From Caulobacter sp. (GTDB taxonomy: Bacteria > Pseudomonadota > Alphaproteobacteria > Caulobacterales > Caulobacteraceae), in the NCBI GenBank assembly GCA_028291265.1, contig JAQGIK010000093.1:1-64000 (forward strand): a DNA stretch of 64,000 bases. The letters run 5' to 3'. Numbering within the stretch: position 1 is the first letter of the stretch; each line of letters opens with the position of its first letter. Under the pieces are notes generated by a model that was not told the DNA's origin, searched no databases, and was given only the letters and a program-made list of their open reading frames with translations. Shown one piece after another: positions 52,015-61,148 of this stretch. The translations under genes were made by a program, and so were the position numbers.

Positions 52015-53344
52015 GGCGATCAGGACGCCGCGGTTGCTGCATCGCCGTCACCCGCCAGATCTTGTCGCCTACATCGTCGGCGACCAGCAGAGCGCCGGCG
52101 CGGTCCACCGCCACGCCCACGGGCCGGCCATAGGCGCGGCCGTCGGCGCTGAGGAAGCCGGTGAGTACGTCGCGTGGCAGGCCTTCGGGGCGTCCACCGG
52201 CGAAGGGCACGAAGATTACCTTGTAGCCGTTGAGCTGCTGGCGGTCCCAGGAACCGTGCTCGCCGACGAAGGCCCCGCCCCGGTAGCCGGGCAGCGAATC
52301 GGCCTGGTAGAAGGTCAGGCCCAGCGGGGCCACGTGCGAGCTCAGGCCATAGTCGGGCTTGATGGCGCTGGCGACCAGGTCCGGGCGTTGGGGCCGGACC
52401 CGGCGGTCGACGTTCTGGCCCCAGTAGCTGTAGGGCCAGCCGTAGAAGCCGCCGTCCTTCACCGAGGTGAGGTAGTCGGGAACCAGGTCGTCCCCCAGTT
52501 CGTCCCGCTCGTTGACGACGGTCCACAGGGCGCCGGTGACCGGCTCGAAACCCAGGCCGTTGGGATTGCGCAGGCCGGTGGCGAACGGGCGCATGGCGCC
52601 GGTCTTGCGATCGATCTCCAGGATCCTGGCACGGCCGGCCTCGGCTTCCAGGCCGTTCTCGCCGACATTGCTGTTGGAACCGACGGTGACATAGAGCCTG
52701 GATCCGTCGGGGCTGGCGAGGATGTTCTTCGTCCAGTGATGATCGATAGGCCCCGCCGGCAAGTCGGCGAGCTTGACGCCGGGCGCGCGGATGACGGTCT
52801 GGCCGGGGACGTAGGGGAAGCGCAGCAGCGCGTCGGTGTCGGCCACGTAGAGGTCGTTGCCGACAAGGGCCATGCCGAAGGGCGAATGCAGCCCTTTGAG
52901 GAATACCGTCCGGATCTCGGCGACGCCGTCGCCGTTCGCATCGCGCAGCAGGGTGATGCGGTCGGGGCTCTTCGTCGCCGCGCCCGCCCACTTCACCACG
53001 AAATGCAGAATCAGGTCCTTCGGCCGCTTGACGGGCTCGCCGGGGCCGTTGGACTCCGCCACCAGCACGTCGCCGTTCGGGAGCACATGCAGCCAGCGCG
53101 GATGATCCAGGCCCTCGGCGAGGGCGGCGACCTTCAGGCCCGCGGCGGCTATGGGCGTGCGTCCGACCGGCCAGCCCTGGGCGGGGGCGATACGGATCGC
53201 CGGGATCAGCGGTTGGTTGGCCGCAGGCAGCTTGGGGTCGGGACCCATCTGGGCCTCGCGCCCTCCAGGCGCATGTTCGCCGCAAGCGCTCAGGCCCGAA
53301 GCGAGAAGCGCGGCGACCGCGCTGGCGATGTACGACTTGGACAT
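52007..53344 (-). CDS. PQQ-dependent sugar/sorbosone dehydrogenase-like lipoprotein
   Basis: This 445-residue protein has a lipoprotein signal ([12 protein letters not shown]) and a beta-propeller of the glucose/sorbosone dehydrogenase family. Examples are [84 protein letters not shown] and [11 protein letters not shown]. Family members oxidise aldoses or sorbosone at a PQQ cofactor in the periplasm, though many are uncharacterised. The ATG of MSKSYIASA lies one base after the DUF2231 stop. The track start is 51 codons too early. Confidence 0.9.
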   Translation of the reverse strand: MSKSYIASAVAALLASGLSACGEHAPGGREAQMGPDPKLPAANQPLIPAIRIAPAQGWPVGRTPIAAAGLKVAALAEGLDHPRWLHVLPNGDVLVAESNGPGEPVKRPKDLILHFVVKWAGAATKSPDRITLLRDANGDGVAEIRTVFLKGLHSPFGMALVGNDLYVADTDALLRFPYVPGQTVIRAPGVKLADLPAGPIDHHWTKNILASPDGSRLYVTVGSNSNVGENGLEAEAGRARILEIDRKTGAMRPFATGLRNPNGLGFEPVTGALWTVVNERDELGDDLVPDYLTSVKDGGFYGWPYSYWGQNVDRRVRPQRPDLVASAIKPDYGLSSHVAPLGLTFYQADSLPGYRGGAFVGEHGSWDRQQLNGYKVIFVPFAGGRPEGLPRDVLTGFLSADGRAYGRPVGVAVDRAGALLVADDVGDKIWRVTAMQQPRRPDRHG

Positions 53345-53345
53345 G

Positions 53346-53822
53346 TCAGGCTTCCTTGCGGCCGGTGGCGCCGTCGTCGGCGGCGTGGGCCCGATGGGCG
53401 TGGGCGGAGCGACGCCCCAGCCAGAAGGTGAGTAACAGGACGAGGACGACGGCCGCCGACAGCAGGGGGCCGGCCGGAACCACCGCCGAATAGCCATCGC
53501 GAACGTGGAACACGAAGTTCAGCACCGACAGCAGGACAGCCAGCCCGTTGCCCAGCAAATGGATCCGGACCGGAAGCCGGCGCCGGAAGCTTTGGTCGCC
53601 GAGGAAGCCGATCAGCTCCAGCAGGATGGCGATGCTCGCCACGATCAGGCCCGCGAGCAGCAGCCAGGACGACATCGTCGACCACAACGGGTCGGCGGTG
53701 CTCCGGTAGGCGACGTCGGTGAACAGGACCCCGACGAAAAGCACGATCGGGAACGGGACCAGCATCGCATGGATGGGATGGTTCGCGATCCCTGGGGCGC
53801 CGGCGGAACGGCGGTTTTGCAT
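53346..53822 (-). CDS. DUF2231 membrane protein
   Basis: This 158-residue protein has four membrane helices and the DUF2231 hallmark [24 protein letters not shown]. The histidines in this motif are family-conserved and may bind a cofactor or metal, but the function is not established. I choose the second ATG ([10 protein letters not shown]) because GGAGG lies eight bases before it. The track start five codons earlier uses that very GGAGG as coding sequence. It sits between the aldo/keto reductase and the sorbosone-dehydrogenase-like gene in one operon. Confidence 0.9.
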   Translation of the reverse strand: MQNRRSAGAPGIANHPIHAMLVPFPIVLFVGVLFTDVAYRSTADPLWSTMSSWLLLAGLIVASIAILLELIGFLGDQSFRRRLPVRIHLLGNGLAVLLSVLNFVFHVRDGYSAVVPAGPLLSAAVVLVLLLTFWLGRRSAHAHRAHAADDGATGRKEA

Positions 53823-53841
53823 GACGGTGTCCTCCATGACT

Positions 53842-54831
53842 TCAGGGCCGGCGGGTGGGCGGCGCCATGAATTCCGGCGAGACCGGATCCTTGATGCAGC
53901 GCTGCAGGATGGCGTCGATTTCGGCCTTGCTCGCCGCGTCGATGGTCCAGCCGGCGACTTCGTCGACCGGATCGAGTTGGCCTGGGCGGCGCGCGCCCCA
54001 CAGCGCGATCGTCGGCCCCTGGTCGAGGATCCAGCGCACCGCCAGGGCCGGCAGCGACTTGTCGAAACGCTCGCGCGCCAGGGTCTTCAAGGCCTCGGCG
54101 GCGGCGAGATACTGGCCGAAGCGGGGCTTCTGGAACTTCGGGTCCTGCTGGCGCAGGTCGTCGCCGGTGAAGGCTGTTTCGGCGCTCATCCCGCCGCCGA
54201 GCAGGCCGCGGCAGAGCGCGCCGTAAGACAGCACCGCGAGGCTGGCAGCCTTCGCATAGGGCAGCACGTCGCTTTCGATCGCCCGCTCGAAGAGGTTGTA
54301 GGGCGGCTGGACGGCGTCGAGCCGCGCCTTGGCGCGGAAGTCGTCCATCTGGACGGGTGAGTGGTTGCTGACGCCGATCGCCCGGATCTTGCCCTCGCGG
54401 CGCAGATCCTCCAGCATCTCCGCGGTGTCGGCGGTAGGGCTTTCCAGGTCAGGCCAATGCACTTGATAGAGGTCGATGACGTCGGTGCGCAGGCGCCTGA
54501 GCGACGCCTCGATTTCCTGGCGGATGCGGGCCGGACGGGAGTCGCGGAAGACCTCGTCGTCCTTCCAGGACAGGCCGACCTTGGTCGCGATCTGCACCTT
54601 GTCGCGCAGGCCGCCCTCGGCCAGGGCCTTGCCGACGATCTCCTCGGAGCGCCCGAAGCCATAGACCGGCGCGGTGTCGATCAGCGTCACTCCGCGCTCG
54701 ATCGCGGACCGGATGGTGGCGATGGATTCGGCCTCGTCGGTTCCGCCCCACATCCAGCCGCCGATCGCCCAGGTCCCGAGGCCGATGCGCGAGGCCGTTA
54801 CGCCCGAATCGCGGATTTCAATCTGTTCCAT
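53842..54831 (-). CDS. aldo/keto reductase
   Basis: This 329-residue (beta/alpha)8 NADPH-dependent oxidoreductase has the catalytic tetrad visible: Asp and Tyr in TLIDTAPVYGFGRSE, Lys in IATKVGLSW and His in YQVHWPD. The motif GVSNHSPVQMD follows. Such enzymes reduce aldehydes and ketones and often belong to detoxification responses. It is the first gene of the operon leading through DUF2231 and sorbosone dehydrogenase to the RND pump. CTTACA-type palindromes lie 130-200 bases upstream. Confidence 0.94.
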   Translation of the reverse strand: MEQIEIRDSGVTASRIGLGTWAIGGWMWGGTDEAESIATIRSAIERGVTLIDTAPVYGFGRSEEIVGKALAEGGLRDKVQIATKVGLSWKDDEVFRDSRPARIRQEIEASLRRLRTDVIDLYQVHWPDLESPTADTAEMLEDLRREGKIRAIGVSNHSPVQMDDFRAKARLDAVQPPYNLFERAIESDVLPYAKAASLAVLSYGALCRGLLGGGMSAETAFTGDDLRQQDPKFQKPRFGQYLAAAEALKTLARERFDKSLPALAVRWILDQGPTIALWGARRPGQLDPVDEVAGWTIDAASKAEIDAILQRCIKDPVSPEFMAPPTRRP

Positions 54832-54962
54832 GACCGCACCTCAGCTCGGATCTGTTGCGACGGGCCGACGGCCGACCCCTGCGATCGGGGCAACGGCCGC
54901 GGCGGCCTTCGACGTTGAGGGCGAAAATTGGCGGCCAACCTGTCAGGCGACGCGCGGCGCGC

Positions 54963-55029
54963 CTTACATTCCTGTCAAACGACCTGGCGATGGCCGGCCG
55001 CGCGTCGGCGCTTCTTACAGATCGGTAAG
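54963..55029. promoter_or_regulatory. two CTTACA-type palindromes between divergent genes
   Basis: CTTACA-TTCC-TGTCAA (54963-54978) and CTTACA-GATC-GGTAAG (55014-55029) lie between the aldo/keto reductase operon (minus) and the dehydrogenase gene (plus). A further half-site AACCTGTCAGGCG occurs at 54938-54950. They match the motif near 43.65 and 45.95 kb. Confidence 0.55.
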
Positions 55030-55107
55030 GGGGGCGCGAGGCGGCGTCGAACCTGTTGCGCCATTCTCGGCAGGGTGAACCGGGGGCCACGACACAGGAG
55101 CGAAGTC

Positions 55108-55983
55108 ATGAACGTTGGATTTGTCGGCCTTGGCCATATGGGCGGCGCGATCGCCCTGAACCTGGTGAAGGCGGGGCATCAGGTCACCGTCTGGAACCGA
55201 ACGCCGGAGAAGGCCGCACCGCTGGTCACCCTCGGCGCGCGGCGCGCGGAAAGTCCTCGCCAGGCCGCTTCCGGCGATATCGTCATCAGCATGCTGGCCG
55301 ATGATCGTGCGGTCGAGGAGGTCGTCTTCGGTGAGAAGGGTATCCTCTCGGCCGACGCGGGCGCGATCCATGTCTCGATGAGCACCATCAGCGTCGAGCT
55401 GGCCGAACGACTGGCAGCGGCGCATGCGGAGACGGTCAGCCCGTTCGTTTCGGCCCCGGTGTTCGGGCGTCCGGCGATCGCCATGGCCGGCAGGCTCACC
55501 ATCCTCGCCGCCGGCGCCCCGGCGGCGCTCGAGGCCTGCGCGCCGGTGTTCTCGGCGATCGGCCACCGCGTCTTCCAGCTGGGCGAAACGCCGTCGGCCG
55601 CTAATCTGGTGAAGCTGTGCGGCAACTTCATGATGATGTCGGCGGTCGAGGCGATGGGCGAGGCCATGACCCTTGCCAAGTCCAGGATCAGCCCCGAGAT
55701 GTTGTTCGACGTGCTGACCGAGGCCTTGTTCCCCGGCCCGGTCTACGAGACCTACAGCCAGATCCTGATCGACGCGGCCTACAAACCCGCCAGGTTCGGC
55801 GCGCTCCTCGCCCTCAAGGACATGAACCTCATGGCCGCCGCCGCCAACCAGTCGCGCGTGCCCATGCCCCTCCTCGGCGTCGTACGCGATCACCTGCTTG
55901 GCGCGATCGCCCAGTTCGGCGACGATGTCGATTCATCAGCCATCGCGCTGGTGGTCGAACGAAACGCCGAACGCGCCGCCTGA
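55108..55983 (+). CDS. NAD(P)-dependent beta-hydroxyacid dehydrogenase family
   Basis: This 291-residue protein has an N-terminal Rossmann fold (MNVGFVGLGHMGGAIALNLVKAGHQVTVWNRT), the substrate-site segment SAPVFGRPAIAMAGRLTILAAG, and the catalytic-helix lysine in ANLVKLCGNFMMM. The family contains 3-hydroxyisobutyrate, glyoxylate and succinate-semialdehyde reductases, and the substrate is not decided. The ATG with GGAG before it is preferred over the track start 60 codons upstream. It diverges from the aldo/keto reductase and shares its palindrome-bearing promoter region. Confidence 0.92.
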   Translation: MNVGFVGLGHMGGAIALNLVKAGHQVTVWNRTPEKAAPLVTLGARRAESPRQAASGDIVISMLADDRAVEEVVFGEKGILSADAGAIHVSMSTISVELAERLAAAHAETVSPFVSAPVFGRPAIAMAGRLTILAAGAPAALEACAPVFSAIGHRVFQLGETPSAANLVKLCGNFMMMSAVEAMGEAMTLAKSRISPEMLFDVLTEALFPGPVYETYSQILIDAAYKPARFGALLALKDMNLMAAAANQSRVPMPLLGVVRDHLLGAIAQFGDDVDSSAIALVVERNAERAA

Positions 55984-56246
55984 CCCCCGATGGCGCCCGC
56001 TATCCATAGGCGAGACAACAAGCCGGAGCCTGCCTTTTCGGCCTATCAAGCGGAGCAAACTGCGCGGCGCGCTGCCTGCACCAAGGCAGAGTTGTGATCG
56101 AACCATTTCGGCGACTTGCCCTCAGGAGATGCCGCTGACTCTTGATCAGCGGCGGGCGCCTCGCATTCAGGCGCCGGTGACGATTGACGCGACTTCGGAT
56201 CCAGTAAAGGATCCGCCTCTGGCCGAGCGGCCGGTGGAGACGCGTC

Positions 56247-57671
56247 ATGGATGCTGCAGCGACAGCCTCGGATGAGGGTGAAGAGCGGCCGACGCCGCGC
56301 GGGGTCACCCTGCCGGGGATGTCCTGGGCGCTCGCCGAGGCAGGCCGGCTGCCCTACATCCACCTGGTCATGGGCTTTGTCTTCCTGCCCTATTTCACCT
56401 CGGTGGTGGTGGCCGACCCGGTCAAGGGCCAGGAGCAGGTCGCGGAGCTGGGCAAGATCGCCGGGCTGGTGGCGGCCTTCACCGCGCCGTTGCTGGGGGC
56501 GGCGCTGGACAGGATCGGGCCGCGCAAGCCGTGGTTCTTCGTCGGGACGGCGGCGATGGCCGTCATGCTGGCCCTGCTGTGGTTCGCCAGGCCGACGGCC
56601 GGCGGACTGCCCATCGGGCTGATCATCGCCATCCTGGTGACGGTGAAGGTGCTCTATTCCTACACCGAGGTGATGCACAACTCGATGCTGGTGCTGGCCG
56701 CCGACGGGCGCAGCGTCTCGCGATTGTCGGGGATCAGCTACGCCGCCGGCTATGGCAGTTCACTGACCCTGCTGGTGGTGGTGCTGTGGGCGCTGGTGCT
56801 GCCGGCCCAGTACGACCTGGCCTGGACGCCGAAGGACCCGCTGTTCGGGCTGGATCCCAAGGCCTTCGAGAACATCCGCATCGTCGGGCCGCTGGCCGCC
56901 CTGATGCTGGCGGTGATGTGCACGCCGCTGATCCTGTTCGCGCGCGATCATCCGAGGACCGGGACCAGCGTCTGGCGGGCCTTCGCCGACAGCGGCCGTT
57001 ACCTCGTTGGACTGCCCGCTCACCTGAAGCGCCACCCCAACGCCGCCCTCTTCATCCTGACCCGGATGGTCTACGCCGACGGGTCGGTGGCCATGAACCT
57101 GTTTATCGGCATCTATGCCGCCGGGGTGATGGGCTGGGGGCCGGTCGAGGTGCTGGTGTTCGGTATCGTGCGGCTGGCCTTCATGATGACCGGGCCGGTG
57201 ATCTCGGTGATGCTGGAGGAGCGGTTCGGGTCGAAACGGACCATCCAGATCGGACTGGCGGCGATGATCGTCGTGCTGGCCGGCATGCTGGGCTCGGGAC
57301 CGCATCAGGTGCTGTTCTTCTGGCAGGGCGGCGAGGCGTTGACGACGCCGGTCTGGGGCCTGCCGATCTTCCGCACCCTGCCCGAGTTGGTCTTCCTTGG
57401 CTTCGCGTTCGGGACCGGGCTGTTCCAGGTGGTGATGACCACCTCCAGCCGCGCCTTCCTGATCCAGATCACCCCGGCCGCCGAGTCCGGGGCCTTCTTC
57501 GGCCTCTACGCCCTGGCCAGCACGGCCACGGCCTGGCTGGCGCCGATGGCCATCGGCTATTTCACCCACGCGACCGGCACCCAGCAGGGCGGGTTCGCGC
57601 CGGTGGTCTTCTTCTTCATCGTCGGGCTGATCGGCCTGGCCTTCGTCAAGCGCAGCGCCGCGCCGACCTAG
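56247..57671 (+). CDS. MFS transporter, Atg22/UMF1-like
   Basis: This 474-residue major facilitator has about twelve helices, and its N-terminus MSWALAEAGRLPYIHLVMGFVFLPYFTSVVV resembles the Atg22/UMF1 branch. The inter-helix motif GAALDRIGPRKPWFFVG is the MFS A-motif position. The substrate is unknown; relatives move amino acids or sugars. GGTGGAGA precedes the ATG. The 263 bases between it and the dehydrogenase hold no feature I can support. It converges with the acyl-CoA operon at a shared terminator. Confidence 0.88.
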   Translation: MDAAATASDEGEERPTPRGVTLPGMSWALAEAGRLPYIHLVMGFVFLPYFTSVVVADPVKGQEQVAELGKIAGLVAAFTAPLLGAALDRIGPRKPWFFVGTAAMAVMLALLWFARPTAGGLPIGLIIAILVTVKVLYSYTEVMHNSMLVLAADGRSVSRLSGISYAAGYGSSLTLLVVVLWALVLPAQYDLAWTPKDPLFGLDPKAFENIRIVGPLAALMLAVMCTPLILFARDHPRTGTSVWRAFADSGRYLVGLPAHLKRHPNAALFILTRMVYADGSVAMNLFIGIYAAGVMGWGPVEVLVFGIVRLAFMMTGPVISVMLEERFGSKRTIQIGLAAMIVVLAGMLGSGPHQVLFFWQGGEALTTPVWGLPIFRTLPELVFLGFAFGTGLFQVVMTTSSRAFLIQITPAAESGAFFGLYALASTATAWLAPMAIGYFTHATGTQQGGFAPVVFFFIVGLIGLAFVKRSAAPT

Positions 57672-57677
57672 AGCCCA

Positions 57678-57710
57678 GAAAAAACGGCCCGGGCGCTGGG
57701 CCCGGGCCGT
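57678..57710 (-). terminator. intrinsic terminator of the acyl-CoA operon
   Basis: On the minus strand ACGGCCCGGGC-CCA-GCGCCCGGGCCGT forms a strong GC stem followed by TTTTTTC. It ends transcription from the crotonase-fold gene. The same stem could also stall transcripts of the MFS gene from the other side, although no T-run exists on that strand. Confidence 0.85.
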
Positions 57711-57777
57711 GAGGGACGAAGTGGTCGGCCGCGGCGGGAGAGAGCGGCGCCGCGACCGACCCGGGGGGCCCACCCCG

Positions 57778-58677
57778 TTACTGCGGCCTTTCGGGCCAAT
57801 AGCGGTTGAGGGCGTCCTTGAACTTTTCGTCGCGGCGACGGTAGGCGCCCTTGACGCCGTGCTGCTCGCGCTCGCGGACCAGGTTCCACTCGTCCTTGCT
57901 GACCTTCTGCTGGACCTGCAGCGCATGGGCCATGGCCGTCTGCATCTGGCTGGCCCGCACGCCGAGGATCTCCCAGGCGACCTTGCGGTTGTACTTGCCG
58001 ATGGCCAGGCCGTCGGCCGGCAGGTTGCAGACCGCCTCGGCGGCGGCGTTGACCGTCTCCTCCAGCCTGTCGGCCGGGACCACGCGGTTGATCAGGCCGC
58101 GATCGAAGGCTTCCTCGGCCTTGATGAAGCGTCCCATCAGGCACATCTCGGCGTGCAGCGCGGGACCCATCCGCAGCATCCAGTAGAGGGTGTTGCCGGT
58201 CGCCGCGATCATCCGGGCCGGCGGGTAGCCGAGCACCGTGCCCTCCTCGCAGATGCAGATGTCGGCATCGAGGAACCAGTCGAGGCTGATGCCGAGAATG
58301 TGGCCCTTGCCCTCGGCGATGACCACCTTGGTGCTGTGCAGGATGGAGACCGAGTCCAGCGAGTGACGCTCGTCGTGGCCCAGGCGGCGGCGCTGGGTGG
58401 GCTTGGTGATCTCCTCGCCCTCGCCGAAGTACTGGGTGCCGAGGGCGCCGACCTCCATGCCGGTCGAGAAGGCGCGGCCGACACCGCGGAAGATGATGAC
58501 CTTGAGGTCGTCGTCGGCCGACAGGTCGGTGAAGGCCGCCTTGATGGCCGGGCCGGTGCGCGGGGTGACGGCGTTCAGCCGGTCGGGCCGGTTGAAGATC
58601 ACCTCGCCGATCGCGCCACGCTTGCGGACCAGCACAAAGCCGTCGTCGTCGTATTTGATGGTGTCGTCGAGGTTCAT
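57778..58677 (-). CDS. enoyl-CoA hydratase/isomerase family protein
   Basis: This 299-residue crotonase-fold protein has the N-terminal FNRPDRLNAVTPRTG, the oxyanion-hole segment GRAFSTGMEVGALG and GKGHILGISLDWFLDADICICEE. Neither of the two catalytic glutamates of classical hydratases is present at the expected place: SLDWF stands for the CEL position and LGYPPARM for the QPEI position. The activity is therefore unlikely to be simple hydration. The ATG overlaps the CoA-transferase stop as ATGA. It is the last gene of the operon. Confidence 0.88.
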   Translation of the reverse strand: MNLDDTIKYDDDGFVLVRKRGAIGEVIFNRPDRLNAVTPRTGPAIKAAFTDLSADDDLKVIIFRGVGRAFSTGMEVGALGTQYFGEGEEITKPTQRRRLGHDERHSLDSVSILHSTKVVIAEGKGHILGISLDWFLDADICICEEGTVLGYPPARMIAATGNTLYWMLRMGPALHAEMCLMGRFIKAEEAFDRGLINRVVPADRLEETVNAAAEAVCNLPADGLAIGKYNRKVAWEILGVRASQMQTAMAHALQVQQKVSKDEWNLVREREQHGVKGAYRRRDEKFKDALNRYWPERPQ

Positions 58678-61145
58678 AGCGGCTGGTCCTTTGTCGCTTC
58701 TTTTTCGGGTTCGGGGAGGGTGTAGTCGAAGTATCCGGCCATCCGGGCGGCGGCGCCGGGGACCGGCTGCAGGCGGCCGCGGCCGGCCAGGTCGTCGAGG
58801 CGCAGCGGCCAACGGAGGAACGACTTCTTGCCGAGCGGGGCCGTGCCGGTGATGTGGCGTTCGTCGAGGTCGGCGTACCGGGCCGCGGTCATGCCGAGCA
58901 GGCCGGCGAAGATATCCGCCGAATGCTCGCCCAGCTTCGGCGGCGGGCCGAGGCCCTGGCGGCCCATGGGCTGGCCGTCGCGCAGCACAGGGAAGGCCGT
59001 CGAATAGGGCAGCGGCCCGACCGACGGGCGATCGACGACCTGGAACAGCCGGCGGGCGGCGAACTCAGGGTCGAAGACCAGGTCTTCGGCGTCGGCCAGC
59101 GGGCCGGCGATGAAACCCTTGGCGCGCATCTCGGCGACGAAGGCGTCGCGGGTCTGGGAGACGGTGGCGGAGCGGTCGGTCCCGAGGGTCGGCGCGGCCG
59201 TCTCTTCCTGGTCGGGGCGGACGAAGACCTGAGCCCAGCGTTCGCGGTCGGCGTCGCCGGTGCGGACGACGACATGGCGGCCGCCGGCGACGATCTCGTC
59301 CTTGACGGACGGGCGTTTGCCTTCGCGGGCCCAGCGATGGAGCTGCACGGCCAGCAGGGGCAGCGGGCCCTCGCAGCAGCTGAGGTCGATGGCGTCCCCC
59401 CGGCCGGTGCGGTCGCGGCGGTCGAGCGCCATCAGGGTGGCGACGGCGGCGTAGAGGCCGGAGATCATGTCGCCGAACGAGAAGCCGGAGTCGGTCGGGC
59501 TCTCGTCGTCCTCGTAGCGCATCAGGGCGGTGAAGCCGGAGCTGGCCTCGATCAGGCCGGCCAGGGCCGGCTTCTCGGCGTCGGGGCCCGTGCCGCCGAA
59601 GCCGGACATCGACAGCACGACCAGATCGGGCTTGCGGGCCAGCAGGGCCTCGGGGCCGAGGCCCCAGCCGGTCATCACCCGGGGCCGGAAGTTGGTGGCG
59701 ACGACATCGACCTGGTCGAGCAGGGAGACGAAGATCGCCCTGCCCTCGTCGCTGCCCATGTCGAGGGTCAGGCTCTTCTTTCCGAGGTTGCGGTCGGCGT
59801 AGTAGCCGGCCCGTTCCCACCATGCCTCGGTGGGGTTGTTGTCGAAGGGCAGCAGGCCGCGCGGCACGCTGTCGAGGTGGGTGACCGACTCGACCTTGAT
59901 CACCTCGGCCCCGAGGTCCGACAGGATGCGGGTCGAGGAGGGGCCGGCGTAGGCGTGGGTCAGGTCCAGGACGCGGATGCCGGCCAGCGGGCCTTTGAGG
60001 GTCGAGGCGGGATCGGCGCGGCGGGGCGTGCGGGTTTCGGCCGGCGGCTTTGGCGGCAGGCGGGCGGCCGAGGCGGCGGGCGTCTCCGGCCGGCGCGGCC
60101 GGTCGAAGTTGAAGAAGCGGTAGGGCTCCTCGATCTCGATGCCGTCCGGGCGGCGGGCCAGGGCCTTGCGGTGGCGCAGCTGCGGCAGGTCGGCCAGTTG
60201 ATCGACCTCGCGGACCGGACCGACGGGCAGGCCGAGCTCGCGGCCCTTCTGTTCGAGTTCGGCGATGGTCTGGCCGGCGACGCCGTCGGCGACGATGGCC
60301 TTGATCTCCTCGATGCTCATCTCGCGCCGGTGCGGCTGCAGCCAGGCGGTGTTGTCGACCAGGTCGGGGCGGCCGATCAGTTCGGCGATCTTGGCGTAGG
60401 GATCGTGCTGGGCGAAGACGTGGAAGGCCCCGTCTTTGGCCATGAAGTCGCCCATGGCGGCGGCCTGGTCGATGCGTTCGCGCCGGGTGCCGCGGAAGGG
60501 CACCACCTTCATGTAGGTATAGAAGGACAGCACCCGTTCCAGACTGATCGGGATCAGGTCGCGCAGGGCGATGTCGATGGACCCGCCGCCACCGCCGCCC
60601 AGCGCATGGGCCAGCACCGCCATCGCCCCGTAGAGGCCGCCGATGGTCGAGGCGACCGGCAGGTTGGGCAGCAGGGGAAAGCGCACCTCGGCCTGGCCGG
60701 AGATCAGGCCGCCGCCGCCCTCGGCGTAGATCGTCTTCTCGGTGGCGACCTTGTCGGCGTCGGGGCCGGTGTGGCCGTAGGGCGTGATCGCCACCACAAG
60801 GGCCGAGGGGTTGAGGCGCTTCACCGCCTCCGCCGTCAGGCCGAAACGTTCGCTCAGGCCGCGGTTGAAGGTGTGGACGACGACGTCGGCGTCGCGGATC
60901 AGGGCTTCGAGGGCCTCGGCGCCCTGTTCGAAGGCGTAGTCGACGGGGACGATGGTCTTGTTGCGGTTGAGGTGGTCGCGAAGGGCCTCAAGGTCGACCG
61001 ACTGCAGGCCAGCGGCCGCGACCGTCGGCCAGGCGGGACTGGCCTTCGGCAGTTCGACCGCCACGACCTCGAGGCCGTGGTCGGCGAGCAGCCGGGCCGC
61101 ATAGCGGCCGGCCAGGTCGAACGACAGGTCGATCAGCCGCGCCAT
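58674..61145 (-). CDS. tandem family III (CaiB/BaiF) CoA-transferase
   Basis: This 823-residue protein has two CaiB/BaiF-type domains in tandem, about 1-365 and 385-810. Each starts with the nucleotide/CoA-fold signature (FDLAGRYAARLLADHGLEVVAVE and LTHAYAGPSSTRILSDLGAEVIKVE). Domain two keeps the region of the catalytic aspartate (FSFGDMISGLYAAVATLMALDRR), while domain one has LPVASTIGGLYGAMAVLAHAL with no aspartate there. These enzymes move CoA between carboxylates. It lies between the acyl-CoA dehydrogenase gene (three bases upstream) and the crotonase gene. Confidence 0.93.
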   Translation of the reverse strand: MARLIDLSFDLAGRYAARLLADHGLEVVAVELPKASPAWPTVAAAGLQSVDLEALRDHLNRNKTIVPVDYAFEQGAEALEALIRDADVVVHTFNRGLSERFGLTAEAVKRLNPSALVVAITPYGHTGPDADKVATEKTIYAEGGGGLISGQAEVRFPLLPNLPVASTIGGLYGAMAVLAHALGGGGGGSIDIALRDLIPISLERVLSFYTYMKVVPFRGTRRERIDQAAAMGDFMAKDGAFHVFAQHDPYAKIAELIGRPDLVDNTAWLQPHRREMSIEEIKAIVADGVAGQTIAELEQKGRELGLPVGPVREVDQLADLPQLRHRKALARRPDGIEIEEPYRFFNFDRPRRPETPAASAARLPPKPPAETRTPRRADPASTLKGPLAGIRVLDLTHAYAGPSSTRILSDLGAEVIKVESVTHLDSVPRGLLPFDNNPTEAWWERAGYYADRNLGKKSLTLDMGSDEGRAIFVSLLDQVDVVATNFRPRVMTGWGLGPEALLARKPDLVVLSMSGFGGTGPDAEKPALAGLIEASSGFTALMRYEDDESPTDSGFSFGDMISGLYAAVATLMALDRRDRTGRGDAIDLSCCEGPLPLLAVQLHRWAREGKRPSVKDEIVAGGRHVVVRTGDADRERWAQVFVRPDQEETAAPTLGTDRSATVSQTRDAFVAEMRAKGFIAGPLADAEDLVFDPEFAARRLFQVVDRPSVGPLPYSTAFPVLRDGQPMGRQGLGPPPKLGEHSADIFAGLLGMTAARYADLDERHITGTAPLGKKSFLRWPLRLDDLAGRGRLQPVPGAAARMAGYFDYTLPEPEKEATKDQPL

Positions 61146-61148
61146 CGA

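Noticed and set aside
55984-56246. Possible small gene between the dehydrogenase and MFS genes
   Set aside because: Short frames here lack ribosome sites and recognisable features, and I see no regulatory motif I could support.
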